Position numbers and translations under genes: made by a program
Part shown: positions 1-8,805 of the stretch, in pieces
Layout of the letters: each line of letters starts with the position of its first letter
Position numbering within the stretch: position 1 is the first letter of the stretch
Notes under the pieces: model-generated
Databases searched by the model: none
Told to the model about the DNA's origin: nothing
The model's input: only the letters and a program-made list of their open reading frames with translations
Source of the DNA: SZUA-442 sp963792405
GTDB lineage: Bacteria; Actinomycetota; Acidimicrobiia; Spongiisociales; UBA5794
Direction: 5' to 3'
DNA: 64,000 nucleotides
Assembly: GCA_963792405.1 (NCBI GenBank)
Contig: CAWBVU010000006.1
Location: forward strand, 1,984,001 to 2,048,000

Positions 1-317
1 TGCACCCGGTGGCGCTCGGGCACCCCGGGATCGATGAGGGAACGCGCCCACTCGGTGCCCTGCTTGACGGGGTAGAGGAAGTCCCCCGGAACGGACCGCT
101 CGGCTCCGAGCGCCGCCGCGGGGAGGAGGAGGATGGCAGCGGAGGCGAGCACCGTGGCGAACCTGCGCCGAGCCGGCGTTCGGGACGAACGCGGCATCGG
201 GGCAGGAACCGGACGCGGATCGCGCAGCTCGCGAGCCACGGCCGCGAGGTGCCGCTCCTCGACGTCGGGCGAGATCTCGATACGCAACGCCCTCATCCGT
301 TGGTCGATGGTGCTCAT
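1..317 (-). CDS. DUF5667-type membrane protein, putative anti-sigma partner (partial)
   Basis: Reading leftward from an ATG at 317, the frame stays open to the window edge, so about 105 N-terminal residues are visible. A cytoplasmic stretch of about 50 residues is followed by a hydrophobic segment ending near LLLPAAALGAE and then the motif VPGDFLYPVKQ. That motif is typical of DUF5667 proteins, which often sit beside ECF sigma factors. The ATG overlaps the stop codon of the upstream sigma-factor gene (ATGA), which implies translational coupling. I infer a membrane-bound regulator of that sigma factor. The C-terminus lies outside the window, so the role is not proven. Confidence 0.7.
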   Translation of the reverse strand, partial: MSTIDQRMRALRIEISPDVEERHLAAVARELRDPRPVPAPMPRSSRTPARRRFATVLASAAILLLPAAALGAERSVPGDFLYPVKQGTEWARSLIDPGVPERHRV

Positions 318-922
318 GGTCCTGTCCTGTCTCCTCTCACCTCTTCAGACGCCGCGGCGGACCCGGATTCGACGCGTCGAAGTCGGCGTTCGAGGCTCCT
401 CTCCGCCCTTGCGCAGGACGCGTAGGCAGCGGCGCGGTTGATCCCGAGCACCGTCGCGATCTCGTCGAACGAGGCGTCGAGCACGTACCGCAGGACGAGG
501 ATCGCCCGGTGCCGGTCGCTCAGCTCCATCAGCGCGTCCTGGAGATCGGGGTCCGGCATGGGGACGTCGTCGTGCACGCCCTCCTCGGGCAACCGCTCCG
601 ACGGGTCCTCGGGATGCCGCGACCGCCTCCGCACCTCGTCGAGACACGAGTACCGGACACTGCGGTAGAGCCAGGCGCGCAACGACCGCCCATCCCCCCT
701 GATCGTGGGAGCGGCCCTCGCGAGCTCGAGGAATGCCTGCTGCACGGCGTCCTCGGCGGCGCCCCGGTCACGGAGCATCCCGTACGCGAACGAGAGGAGA
801 TCCGAGCCGATGAGCTGGTAGACGGTGGTGAAGGCGGCGTCTGAGCGACCCCGGATCCCGTCTACCAGCTCATCGTCGATCTCACGAAGGCTCACGGCAG
901 GCGCTGCCCTGTGAGCCGACAT
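314..922 (-). CDS. ECF-family RNA polymerase sigma factor
   Basis: A 202-residue protein with the two conserved parts of an extracytoplasmic-function sigma factor. Region 2 lies at about residues 25-95 (DLLSFAYGMLRDRGAAEDAVQ, then FLELAR and the AWLYRSVRY stretch). Region 4 lies at about 130-185 (ALMELSDRHRAILVLRY, then the helix-turn-helix DEIATVLGINRAAAYA). It would direct RNA polymerase to a small stress or envelope regulon. The gene starts 6 nt after the secreted Asp-rich protein gene and overlaps the DUF5667 gene, forming a three-gene unit. Regulation by the DUF5667 partner is inferred from the arrangement. Confidence 0.9.
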   Translation of the reverse strand: MSAHRAAPAVSLREIDDELVDGIRGRSDAAFTTVYQLIGSDLLSFAYGMLRDRGAAEDAVQQAFLELARAAPTIRGDGRSLRAWLYRSVRYSCLDEVRRRSRHPEDPSERLPEEGVHDDVPMPDPDLQDALMELSDRHRAILVLRYVLDASFDEIATVLGINRAAAYASCARAERSLERRLRRVESGSAAASEEVRGDRTGP

Positions 923-928
923 CGTGGG

Positions 929-1405
929 TCAGAGGGCGACCTGGTGTGCCCAGGCGTGGCAGTGGGTGAACATCCAGCCCGCTTCGCAGCCGTCCCGAGC
1001 GTCACGGATGCGCTGACGGATCTGCTCCATCTCCATGGCCCGATCGCCGTCGCAGTCACCGACGCAGCTCCCGCCGGTGCCATCATGGAGGCGGTCCCTG
1101 ACACGGGCCTGCTCCATGGCACCGTCCCCGTCGCACGTGCCGTCGCAGTCCCCACCGGTGCCATCACGCAGGCGGTCCCTGTCCCTGACCTGGGACTGCT
1201 CGCCCACCTGGTCACCGGCAGGAGCGGGCGTGACGACGTCTGATGCGCTGAGGCGAAGCTGGCCCTGTTCCATGACCTGCTCTGCGACACGCTCGGTCGA
1301 TCCCATCGGTGCGTCGTCGAAGTCACCATCCTGTGCGGCCGCCGGCACCGCGATGACCATCGTCAGCACGGCTCCGAGCGCCATCGTCTTGAACCATTGT
1401 CGCAT
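929..1405 (-). CDS. Secreted Asp/Gly-rich repeat protein of unknown function
   Basis: A 158-residue protein. The start is the ATG at 1405, which has a strong ribosome site (AGGAGGAGT) directly before it. Residues 1-22 form a signal peptide ending in AVPAAAQ. The middle holds two copies of a unit of about 28 residues built around RDGTGGDCDGTCDGDGAMEQ and RLHDGTGGSCVGDCDGDRAM. Each has paired cysteines and DxDxD-like loops that could bind calcium or form disulfides. The C-terminus adds more Cys and His residues (GCEAGWMFTHCHAW). No known family is recognised. It is the first gene of the unit with the ECF sigma factor, so it may be a sensed or regulated envelope component. Confidence 0.7.
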   Translation of the reverse strand: MRQWFKTMALGAVLTMVIAVPAAAQDGDFDDAPMGSTERVAEQVMEQGQLRLSASDVVTPAPAGDQVGEQSQVRDRDRLRDGTGGDCDGTCDGDGAMEQARVRDRLHDGTGGSCVGDCDGDRAMEMEQIRQRIRDARDGCEAGWMFTHCHAWAHQVAL

Positions 1406-1564
1406 GACTCCTCCTTGTTCGAGGTCTGCACCCATGGAGACGCCGCGCGTGCCGCGGATTCGACGCGAGGAGGGGAATCGCGGCCGCAGTGCGACGGGCG
1501 TGTTCGTGGTCCCCGCACGGTGCCAGAATCCCACGGTGGACGGCACGCGAATCGAGGAGCCATC

Positions 1565-4276
1565 GTGACGGACGACCCAGCCACCGCTCCTGCGACGGCC
1601 GAACATGCGCGCCTCGCCGAAGCCACGGGGAAGGCAGAGGACGATCTGTTCACCGCCAACCCGTGGTACGAGTGGGGGCCGTACCTCGCCGAGCGGGCCT
1701 GGGGGTCGGTCCGGGAGGACTACAGCGCAGACGGCGACGCATGGAACTCCTTCACCCACGACCAGGCGCGATCGCGTGCGTACCGCTGGAACGAGGATGG
1801 GATGGCCGGCATCTCCGACATCCAGCATGAACTCTGTCTCGCCCTTGCGTTGTGGAATGGCGCCGATCCCATCCTCAAGGAGCGGATGTTCGGACTCACC
1901 AATCCCCAGGGCAACCATGGCGAGGACGTCAAGGAGTACTGGTGGTACACCGAGGGTCTGCCGAGCCACGCCCTCCTCGGATGGAGGTACCACTACCCGC
2001 AGGCAGCGTTCCCCTACGACGAACTGGTCACCGTCAACGGTCAACGTTCTCGTCACGATCCCGAGTACGAGCTCATGGACACCGGGGTCTTCGACGACGG
2101 GAAGTACTGGATCATCGAGGTCACCTACGCGAAGGCCTCGCCGACCGAGATCCTCGCCTCGATCACGATCGAGAACCACGGATCCGACGAGGCGACCATC
2201 GAGGTCCTGCCCACCCTGTGGTTCCGTAACACCTGGCGCTGGACGGGCAGCACGGACCTGCCGTCCCTGGGTCTGGCCGACGGTGCGATCGTGGTGGACC
2301 GGCACGAGAGGCTCAGCAGGTACCGGCTCGAGGCGGCACCCTCCCCCGACGGCACGGCTCCCACGCCGCTGTTCTGCGACAACGAGACGAACGAGCCGAA
2401 GTTGTTCGGTGGCGAGGCCGTCACCTCGTTCCCCAAGGACGGGATCAACGACCACGTCGTGTGGGGTGACGCCACGGTCAATCCCGCACACACCGGCACC
2501 AAGGCTGCGTGGTGGTACCACCTCACCGTCGCGGGTGGCGCCAAGGTCGAGCTGCGGCTTCGGCTCCACCGACCGGCCGAAGGCTCTCCCGCGTCGGAGG
2601 GCGACTGGTCGGGCACGGCTTTCGATCGCGTCGCGGCATCGCGCACGGACGATGCGAACGCATTCTTCACGGCGATCACGCCGGACGACGCCGATGACGA
2701 GGAGAAGGCCATCGTCCGGCAGGCCATTGCGGGCCTCGTCTGGTCGAAGCAGATCTACCCCTACCGGGTCAGCCGGTGGCTCGACGGCGATCCTGCGGAA
2801 CCGCCTCCACCAGCCGGGCACGCGACCGTGCGCAACACGGGGTGGCGGAATCTCGACACGTTCGACGTGATGGCCATGCCCGATCCGTGGGAGTACCCCT
2901 GGTTCGCGGCGTGGGACCTCGCCTTCCACACGATCCCGTGGGCACACGTGGATCCCGCGTTCGCGAAGTACCAGCTGATCGTGCTCCTGCGCGAGTGGTT
3001 CCTCAACCCGGACGGTGCCCTCCCTGCCTATGAGTGGAACTTCGACGACGTGAACCCGCCCGTCCACGCGATCGCCGCCATGCGGGTGTTCGCGATCGAC
3101 GGCGCCCGCGACTACGACTTCCTCGAACGGGTCTTCCACAAGCTGCTCCTCAACTTCACGTGGTGGCTCAATCGGCAGGATCCCGACGGCAACAACCTGT
3201 TCGGAGGCGGGTTCCTCGGTCTGGACAACATCAGCCCCATCGACCGGTCCCACCTCCCCCAGGGCGTGTCCATCGAACAGGTCGACGGCACGGCGTGGAT
3301 GGCCCTCTACTCGCTCTCGATGCTGGCCATGGCGGTCACACTGGCGGAGCGGAACCCCGTGTACACCGACATGGTGATCAAGTTCGCGGAGCAGTTCGTG
3401 ATGATCACCGACATGATCAACGCCTCGGGGATCTACGACCCCACGGATGGGTTCTTCTACGACCGGCTCACCGACGCCTCCGGGCACGTGACGCAGATCA
3501 GGGTCAAGACGCTCGAGGGCGCGATTCCGCTGCTCCCGGCCGCAACCCTCCCCCTCGGCTTCACGAAGGAGGCCGAGACCCTCAGGAAGCGGTTTGCGAG
3601 GGCGCTGGCGTCGGAGACGGACTCGGGTATGGCATTCGAGCCACAGGTCCACAGGGGCGCGGACCGCTCGACCATCCTCGTGTCCGTCGTCGACAAGGAC
3701 CGGCTCGTCAAGGTGCTGGCGCAGTTCTTCGACGAGGCCGCCTTCCTGTCACCCCATGGGCTCCGATCTCTGTCGAAGGAGTACGCGACCTCCTACGCGG
3801 TCCCCGGCGTGCCCGGTGCGACGATCGACTACGAGCCGGCGGAGTCGACGACCGCCATGTTCGGAGGGAACTCGAACTGGCGGGGACCCGTCTGGTTCCC
3901 GATCAACTACCTCGTGATCCGATCGTTGCTGTGGTTCGACGACTTCTATGGCGACGATCTCACCGTCGAGTACCCGACGGGATCCGGTGTCCGGGTCACC
4001 CTCGCCGACGCCGCACAGGATCTCGCCGACCGGCTCATCTCGATATGGCGGAAGGACGACGATGGGCACCGGCCGGTGTACGGCAGTGTCGAGATGCTGC
4101 AGCACGATCCGGCATGGAGGGATCATCTGCTCTTCTTCGAGTACTTCGACGGCGACAACGGTGCGGGCCTCGGGGCGTCCCACCAGACGGGTTGGACGGC
4201 GCTCGCCGCCGAGCTGATCCTCGACCGGCCTGGCACGTGGTCGAAGAAGGTCCTCCGCGGCACGTCGCCGGGCTGA
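1565..4276 (+). CDS. Large glucosidase of the MGH1/GH63-like clan
   Basis: About 903 residues from a GTG at 1565, preceded by GAGGAG 8 nt upstream. An open frame continues upstream but has no ribosome site and would run into the divergent gene's leader. The protein has an N-terminal beta-rich part (about residues 30-400) and a C-terminal alpha/alpha barrel containing DPWEYPWFAAWDLAFHTIP and GGNSNWRGPVWFPINYL, signatures of GH63/MGH1-like glycosidases. No signal peptide is visible, so it probably acts in the cytoplasm on alpha-glucosides such as mannosylglycerate- or glucosylglycerate-type solutes or oligosaccharides. The exact substrate cannot be read from sequence. It is transcribed alone and converges on the heliorhodopsin gene. 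Confidence 0.85.
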   Translation: MTDDPATAPATAEHARLAEATGKAEDDLFTANPWYEWGPYLAERAWGSVREDYSADGDAWNSFTHDQARSRAYRWNEDGMAGISDIQHELCLALALWNGADPILKERMFGLTNPQGNHGEDVKEYWWYTEGLPSHALLGWRYHYPQAAFPYDELVTVNGQRSRHDPEYELMDTGVFDDGKYWIIEVTYAKASPTEILASITIENHGSDEATIEVLPTLWFRNTWRWTGSTDLPSLGLADGAIVVDRHERLSRYRLEAAPSPDGTAPTPLFCDNETNEPKLFGGEAVTSFPKDGINDHVVWGDATVNPAHTGTKAAWWYHLTVAGGAKVELRLRLHRPAEGSPASEGDWSGTAFDRVAASRTDDANAFFTAITPDDADDEEKAIVRQAIAGLVWSKQIYPYRVSRWLDGDPAEPPPPAGHATVRNTGWRNLDTFDVMAMPDPWEYPWFAAWDLAFHTIPWAHVDPAFAKYQLIVLLREWFLNPDGALPAYEWNFDDVNPPVHAIAAMRVFAIDGARDYDFLERVFHKLLLNFTWWLNRQDPDGNNLFGGGFLGLDNISPIDRSHLPQGVSIEQVDGTAWMALYSLSMLAMAVTLAERNPVYTDMVIKFAEQFVMITDMINASGIYDPTDGFFYDRLTDASGHVTQIRVKTLEGAIPLLPAATLPLGFTKEAETLRKRFARALASETDSGMAFEPQVHRGADRSTILVSVVDKDRLVKVLAQFFDEAAFLSPHGLRSLSKEYATSYAVPGVPGATIDYEPAESTTAMFGGNSNWRGPVWFPINYLVIRSLLWFDDFYGDDLTVEYPTGSGVRVTLADAAQDLADRLISIWRKDDDGHRPVYGSVEMLQHDPAWRDHLLFFEYFDGDNGAGLGASHQTGWTALAAELILDRPGTWSKKVLRGTSPG

Positions 4277-4277
4277 T

Positions 4278-4297
4278 CGGCTTCCTTCGTGAGGCCG
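4278..4297. terminator. Hairpin between convergent genes
   Basis: CGGCTTC (4278-4284) pairs with GAGGCCG (4291-4297, one G-T wobble) around a 6-nt loop. It lies in the 37-nt gap between the convergent glucosidase and heliorhodopsin genes. There is no U-tract, so termination is only suggested by position. Confidence 0.4.
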
Positions 4298-4313
4298 TCG
4301 CTGGCGATACCCG

Positions 4314-5117
4314 TCAGGTGACCAGCGTTCCTGCGAAGATCTGCCATGCCAGCAGCGACTTCGCCGTGAGGCTGAGGAAGATGTAGGCGGACTCCCCGAA
4401 CAGGTAGTTGCGCCACGGGCCGACCCGCTTGTACTGGAGCACCATGTTGATGGCGAACGTGTTGAAGAACACGAACAACGAGAAGAAGATCCCCCAGACG
4501 AATCCCGGCGGCGACGCATCGGTGGTGGGGCTGATCAGGTAGATGAAGATGGCGATCCACGGGACGGCTCCCGTGATGATGCCGAACCAGTAGGACAGCC
4601 AGGCCGGTCGACCCGGCGACTCGTATCGCTCCATGATCCATCCGAAGAGGATCATCGCCGCGTTGACGCCCGCGATGGCGATCAGGGCGGCGACATCGGA
4701 GATCCCGGTGAGCATGGCGATGAGCACGACCATCAGCGACGAGCTGAACGAGTACTCGATCCACCTCGCATAGTTGCGGTCGTACATCAGGTTGCCCTTG
4801 TACCAACCGAACACCCCGGGCGAGGCGACGATGAAGTGGGCCGCCGCCGACATGAACAGGAAGGCGGCCACCGCCCAGCCGATCCTCACATCGAACAGGG
4901 TGGAGAACGTCGGCTCCGTGACACCGGGAGGCCCCTCGAGGAAGTTCGCCGTCACGGGGAGGGAGAACGCGTTCGTCAGGGCGAGGATCACGATCGCCTG
5001 GGCGAGATGGAGGAAGCCCATTCCCACGTTGTAGGCGCGGAGCCTCGTCCAGCGGGAGTCGGGAGTCGCCTCCACGGTCTCGTCGATCGGCTTGGAGTAG
5101 GACTGTGTGTTCACCAT
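4314..5117 (-). CDS. Heliorhodopsin
   Basis: A 267-residue seven-helix retinal protein. Recognition points are GFLHLAQA in helix A, the ARWIEYSFSSSLMV stretch in helix C carrying the counter-ion glutamate (E121), NAAMILFGW in helix D, and the last helix LTAKSLLAWQIFAGTL with the Schiff-base lysine at about residue 253. These match heliorhodopsins, which sit inverted in the membrane compared with type-1 rhodopsins and are thought to be light sensors or regulators rather than strong pumps. The ATG at 5117 was chosen; an upstream in-frame GTG adds two residues. The neighbours are a glucosidase (convergent) and a Gfo/Idh/MocA oxidoreductase (divergent, sharing a 63-nt promoter gap). No carotenoid or retinal synthesis gene is in the window. 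Confidence 0.95.
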   Translation of the reverse strand: MVNTQSYSKPIDETVEATPDSRWTRLRAYNVGMGFLHLAQAIVILALTNAFSLPVTANFLEGPPGVTEPTFSTLFDVRIGWAVAAFLFMSAAAHFIVASPGVFGWYKGNLMYDRNYARWIEYSFSSSLMVVLIAMLTGISDVAALIAIAGVNAAMILFGWIMERYESPGRPAWLSYWFGIITGAVPWIAIFIYLISPTTDASPPGFVWGIFFSLFVFFNTFAINMVLQYKRVGPWRNYLFGESAYIFLSLTAKSLLAWQIFAGTLVT

Positions 5118-5180
5118 GCACACATGCTACGCACCTCGCCATTGGCTGCCGCCCTAGAGTCGCCGGGAAGGGAGGGCGAC

Positions 5181-6374
5181 GTGGGCGATCCGGTCCTCGA
5201 GATGTTGGGCAGGCCGCTGAGGCTCGCGGTGATCGGCGGCGGGCCCGGGAGCTTCATCGGGGCGATGCACAGGGCCGCGGCCCGCCTCGATGGGCGGTAC
5301 GAGCTCGTGGCCGCGGTCGTCTCCTCCGATCCCGCGCGGTCGCTCGTGGCGGCACCCGGCCTCGGCATCCACCCCGACCGGGCATATGGGGACGCCATCA
5401 CGATGCTCGACGCCGAGCGCGAGCGCCCCGATGGTGCCGAGGTCGTGGCGATCATGACACCGAACGACAGCCATCATCGCTACGTGACGGCCGCGCTCGC
5501 ACGTGGCTTCGACGTCATCTGCGACAAGCCGATCACCAACACCCTTGCCGAGGCGAAGGACGTGGTGGATGCCGTCGCACGGACGGGACTCGTCGTCTGC
5601 CTCACACACAACTACACCGGCTACCCGCTGGTCCGCCAGGCGAGGGCGATGGTCGCGGAGGGGCTGCTCGGCGAGATCCGACTGGTCCAGGTCGAGTACG
5701 TCCAGGGGGGCAAAGCACGGGAGGACGATCCCGATGGCGATGGCGAGCTGCCGTGGCGGTACGACCCCGTCCGGGGCGGCCCCTCGCTCGTCATGGGTGA
5801 CATCGGGACCCATGCCCACAACCTCGTCCGCTTCATCACCGGCCTCGAGGTGACCGAGGTGGCGGCGGAGGTGGGGCACATCGCACCGGGACGCCTGGTC
5901 GACGACTTCGCAGCCGCCATGCTGCGGTTCGACAACGGCGCTCGGGGATCGTTCTGGGTGACCCAGGCGGCCGCAGGGGTGGAGAACTGCCTCAGGATCC
6001 GCGTCTCTGGCACCCTCGGCACGCTCGAGTGGGAGCAGGAGCACCCCACCAGGCTCGTCTTCCGTCCGCTCGAAGGGCCCGTCAGGACCTTCACACCGAA
6101 CGGCCCTGACATCCTCCCCGCCGCGGCGCGGGCATCGAGGATCGTGGCGGGTCATCCCGAGGGCTTCCTCGAGGCGTTCGCCAACCTCTACTCGGACGCG
6201 GCGGAGGTCATCGCCGCGAGGCGATCGGGGCGTACTCCTGATCCCCTCGCCCTCGACTTCCCGAACGCGGTCGACGGGGCGAGGGGTGTGGCGTTCGTGG
6301 AGGCCGTCGTGGCATCGAGCGATGCCGGCGGCGCGTGGGTCGATGCATCCGTCGAGATCGAGGAGGTCCGGTGA
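5181..6374 (+). CDS. Gfo/Idh/MocA-family NAD(P)-dependent oxidoreductase
   Basis: About 397 residues from a GTG at 5181 behind a GGGAGGG ribosome site. A longer open frame starts earlier but would overlap the divergent heliorhodopsin start. The N-terminal Rossmann fold shows VIGGGPGSFIGAMHR. CDKPIT corresponds to the family EKP motif, whose lysine is catalytic. MGDIGTHAHNLV carries the catalytic histidine of sugar and inositol dehydrogenases. It probably oxidises a keto- or hydroxy-group of a sugar or cyclitol; the substrate is unknown. The stop codon overlaps the start of the GlcG/HbpS-like gene (TGATG), so the two are co-translated. Confidence 0.88.
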   Translation: MGDPVLEMLGRPLRLAVIGGGPGSFIGAMHRAAARLDGRYELVAAVVSSDPARSLVAAPGLGIHPDRAYGDAITMLDAERERPDGAEVVAIMTPNDSHHRYVTAALARGFDVICDKPITNTLAEAKDVVDAVARTGLVVCLTHNYTGYPLVRQARAMVAEGLLGEIRLVQVEYVQGGKAREDDPDGDGELPWRYDPVRGGPSLVMGDIGTHAHNLVRFITGLEVTEVAAEVGHIAPGRLVDDFAAAMLRFDNGARGSFWVTQAAAGVENCLRIRVSGTLGTLEWEQEHPTRLVFRPLEGPVRTFTPNGPDILPAAARASRIVAGHPEGFLEAFANLYSDAAEVIAARRSGRTPDPLALDFPNAVDGARGVAFVEAVVASSDAGGAWVDASVEIEEVR

Positions 6375-6784
6375 TGCCTGTGCGGGACGAGATCGGACAC
6401 GAGGACGCCCAACGGGTCCTCGACGCCATTCGCGACGAGCTTGCGGGCAGGGAGGCGGGCGCGGCGGTCGCGGTCGTCGACCCGCACGGCGAGCTCGTCG
6501 CCTTCCTCCGCACCGACGGATGCCCCCTCGCGTCCATCGCGAACGCGATCAACAAGGCCTTCACCTCGGCACGGGAGGGCGTTCCCTCCGAGGTCATCGG
6601 GCAGCGGTCGAGGGAGGAGGGCTTCCCCATGACCAACTTCGGGGATCTCCGCTACACGGGCTGGGGAGGCGGCATGCCGATCGTGGTCGACGGTGTGGTG
6701 ATCGGCGCGGTCGGCGTGAGTGGCCTACCCGAGGAGGTCGACATGGACCTGGCCAGGATCGGGGCGGCACAGCTCGCTTCGTGA
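6374..6784 (+). CDS. GlcG/HbpS-family small protein
   Basis: A 136-residue protein with ATG overlapping the previous stop and AGGAGGT upstream. The family pattern is a single alpha/beta domain: AVAVVDPHGELVAFLRTDG, then INKAFTSA, then the glycine-rich YTGWGGGMPIVVDG and IGAVGVSG. GlcG/HbpS members bind haem or small ligands or accompany oxidoreductases; some are cofactor-utilisation or corrinoid-related proteins. There is no signal peptide, so it is cytoplasmic. The tight coupling to the Gfo/Idh/MocA gene suggests a shared substrate pathway. Confidence 0.8.
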   Translation: MPVRDEIGHEDAQRVLDAIRDELAGREAGAAVAVVDPHGELVAFLRTDGCPLASIANAINKAFTSAREGVPSEVIGQRSREEGFPMTNFGDLRYTGWGGGMPIVVDGVVIGAVGVSGLPEEVDMDLARIGAAQLAS

Positions 6785-6937
6785 GCGCCGCGCACGGGCC
6801 CTCCCGGCGTCCCATCAGGACTCCCTCCACCGACATCATCCGCCGAGGCCCGTGCCGTGTGAAGCGGGAATCCCGCCGTCCGCGACGGAGCCATGGACAC
6901 GTCGTCTCGTCGGACGAAACGTGTCATACCCGCGCGG

Positions 6938-6943
6938 TACCGT
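6938..6943 (+). promoter_or_regulatory. Leaderless-type -10 element (TACCGT)
   Basis: TACCGT ends 6 nt before the ATG of the DUF222-HNH gene and there is no ribosome site at that start. This fits an actinobacterial -10 element (TANNNT) with transcription starting at the start codon. A short palindrome, TCGTCGGACGA, lies upstream at 6907-6917. Confidence 0.45.
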
Positions 6944-6949
6944 CGATGA

Positions 6950-8101
6950 ATGGAAGCCATCTGTCCCGTCAGTAGCGAGATGGGCAGCCCCGGGGACGTG
7001 CTCGGGCGCATGTCCGACGAGGAGGTCGAGCAGGCACTCCTTGCACTGCAACGGCACCTCAACGCCACGGCGGCATGGTTCCACCACGCCGTCGCCGAGT
7101 TCGACCGACGACACGTCGCTGACCGCGAGTACGTGTTGAGCACGAAGCAGTGGATGCGGCGGTTCTGTCGCATGTCGGCATCGACGGCAGCGACGACGGT
7201 GCGCACGGCGCGCGCCCTCGATGACATGCCGATCGTGGCGAAGGTCGCGAGGGCCGGCGACCTCACCGAAGCCGCAATCCGGCAGATCGCATCGGCACGA
7301 GACCGCCATCCCCTCGAGTTCCCCCTCCACGAAACGGTCTTCGCCGACGTTGGTACGTACCTCGGCCCCTCCGACCTCCGGACGGCCATCGAGCATTGGT
7401 CCCAACAGGTCGACGACGCATCCCTGATCCGCCCGATCGATGCGCAACGACGGCGCAGGCGCCTCTCGATGAGCCAGACCTACGAGGGCATGTGGTCGCT
7501 GTCGGGCATGCTGGATGCAGAGGCCGGCCACACCCTGGCAACAGCGCTCCGAGCGATCGCCGACACGGGGAACCTCGACGTCGACGACACTCGGACCCAT
7601 CCGCAGCGCATGGCGGATGCTGCCACCGAGGTCAGCCGATTCTGGCTCGACCACAACGGGACCGTCACCACATCGGGTGGAGAGAAGCCGCATGTCACCG
7701 TGATCGTCGACTATGCCCATCTCGTCGAGGCCGCGGGCGGACCCGCCAGGGTCGACGACGCGCCGATCACCCGGGATGCCCTTCGACGGCTGGCGTGCGA
7801 TGCCGGTGTCGTGCGGGTCGTCCTCGATGGCGAGGGCCAGCCACTGGACGTCGGACGGAGGGTCCGCACGGTCACCCCTGCGATCCGACGTGCGCTCGAC
7901 CTGCGTGATCGCGGGTGCCGGTGGGACGGGTGCGATGCCCCGGTCGGATGGTGCGAAGCGCACCACCTCGTGCACTGGGCGGATGGCGGTCCGACGAGCC
8001 TCGCCAACATGGTGCTGCTCTGTCGACGCCACCACACGGCGACGCACGAGGGTCGGCGGCCGCGACGACGGCCCCTGTCCGAGGAACCTCCCGATCCATG
8101 A
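6950..8101 (+). CDS. DUF222 / HNH endonuclease domain protein
   Basis: A 383-residue protein of the actinobacterial 13E12-repeat type. A helical DUF222 domain fills about residues 15-290 (DRRHVADREYVLSTKQW, then the AATTVRTARAL helix). The C-terminal HNH nuclease (about 310-375) shows CRWDGCDAP, CEAHHLVHWADGG and NMVLLCRRHH, with paired cysteines for zinc and the catalytic histidines intact. Such proteins are often multi-copy in actinobacteria and their function is uncertain; some are linked to mobile DNA. No flanking repeats or transposase are present, so I see no evidence that this copy is mobile. Confidence 0.9.
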   Translation: MEAICPVSSEMGSPGDVLGRMSDEEVEQALLALQRHLNATAAWFHHAVAEFDRRHVADREYVLSTKQWMRRFCRMSASTAATTVRTARALDDMPIVAKVARAGDLTEAAIRQIASARDRHPLEFPLHETVFADVGTYLGPSDLRTAIEHWSQQVDDASLIRPIDAQRRRRRLSMSQTYEGMWSLSGMLDAEAGHTLATALRAIADTGNLDVDDTRTHPQRMADAATEVSRFWLDHNGTVTTSGGEKPHVTVIVDYAHLVEAAGGPARVDDAPITRDALRRLACDAGVVRVVLDGEGQPLDVGRRVRTVTPAIRRALDLRDRGCRWDGCDAPVGWCEAHHLVHWADGGPTSLANMVLLCRRHHTATHEGRRPRRRPLSEEPPDP

Positions 8102-8133
8102 CGAACCCTGCGGGCGTCGAAGATCGGCGCGCG

Positions 8134-8139
8134 TAGAGT
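8134..8139 (+). promoter_or_regulatory. Leaderless-type -10 element (TAGAGT)
   Basis: TAGAGT ends 6 nt before the ATG at 8146, and no Shine-Dalgarno sequence precedes that start. It has the same arrangement as the elements at 6938 and 25426. Confidence 0.45.
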
Positions 8140-8145
8140 TGTCGT

Positions 8146-8805
8146 ATGAAGCTCGAACTCGGACTGGCCGTGGGATTTTCGTCAGGCGACGAGGGCCTCG
8201 TCGCCGATGTCGTCATCGATCCGCATGCCAGGAAGGTGTCGCACGTCGTCGTCCAGCCGCGGCACCACCCGTCAGAGGCCCGGCTCGTGCCCATGCCGAA
8301 CCTCGTGGTCGAGGATGCCGGCGACCGACTCGTATGCGACACGGCCTTCGATGCGTTCCCACTCGTCGAGATGACCCGCTTCGTCAGGATGTCGGAGCCG
8401 ATCGAAATGGCCGACGATTGGGACGTGGGCATCGAGCATGCGATGGCCTACCCCTACTACGCAGGCGACTTCAACGGCGTCGAATGGGCGATGCTGCGAG
8501 GCGGGGCCGATGCCCAGGAGATCGGCGTCACGTTCCACCGCATCCCGAAGGGCGAGGTCGAGATCCGCCGCGAGAGCGAGGTCCTCACGAGCGACGGCAA
8601 GCGGGTCGGGACCGTCGACGGCTTCCTCCTCGACGACGACCACGTCACCCACGTCGTCCTCGAGAGGGGCCACTGGTGGGGTCGCCACGAGATCGCGATA
8701 CCCGTGTCGGGCGTCGCATCGGTGCGCAACGATGCCATCACGCTCGACCTGACGGCCGATGAGGTCGCGGCTCTCCCTCGGCCGACGAAGGTCGTCCGAC
8801 CCTGA
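8146..8805 (+). CDS. PRC-barrel-like duplicated protein
   Basis: A 219-residue soluble protein with two similar beta-barrel halves. The first (about 1-85) includes VADVVIDPHARKVSHVVV. The second (about 140-210) includes DGKRVGTVDGFLLDDDHVTHVVLERG followed by IAIPVSGVASV. This is the PRC-barrel pattern found in RimM and photosynthetic reaction-centre H subunits, and in many stand-alone actinobacterial proteins thought to bind RNA or partners. The function is unknown. It is monocistronic with a likely leaderless promoter. Confidence 0.7.
   Translation: MKLELGLAVGFSSGDEGLVADVVIDPHARKVSHVVVQPRHHPSEARLVPMPNLVVEDAGDRLVCDTAFDAFPLVEMTRFVRMSEPIEMADDWDVGIEHAMAYPYYAGDFNGVEWAMLRGGADAQEIGVTFHRIPKGEVEIRRESEVLTSDGKRVGTVDGFLLDDDHVTHVVLERGHWWGRHEIAIPVSGVASVRNDAITLDLTADEVAALPRPTKVVRP

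Noticed and set aside
929..3652. A 907-residue open frame on the minus strand through the glucosidase gene
   Set aside because: Only its last 158 codons make sense (secreted repeat protein with its own ribosome site); the rest is antisense to the glucosidase and reads as Arg/Val/Asp-rich noise.
6950..8101. DUF222-HNH gene as part of a mobile element or homing intron
   Set aside because: No transposase, terminal repeats, interrupted gene or target duplication was found around it.
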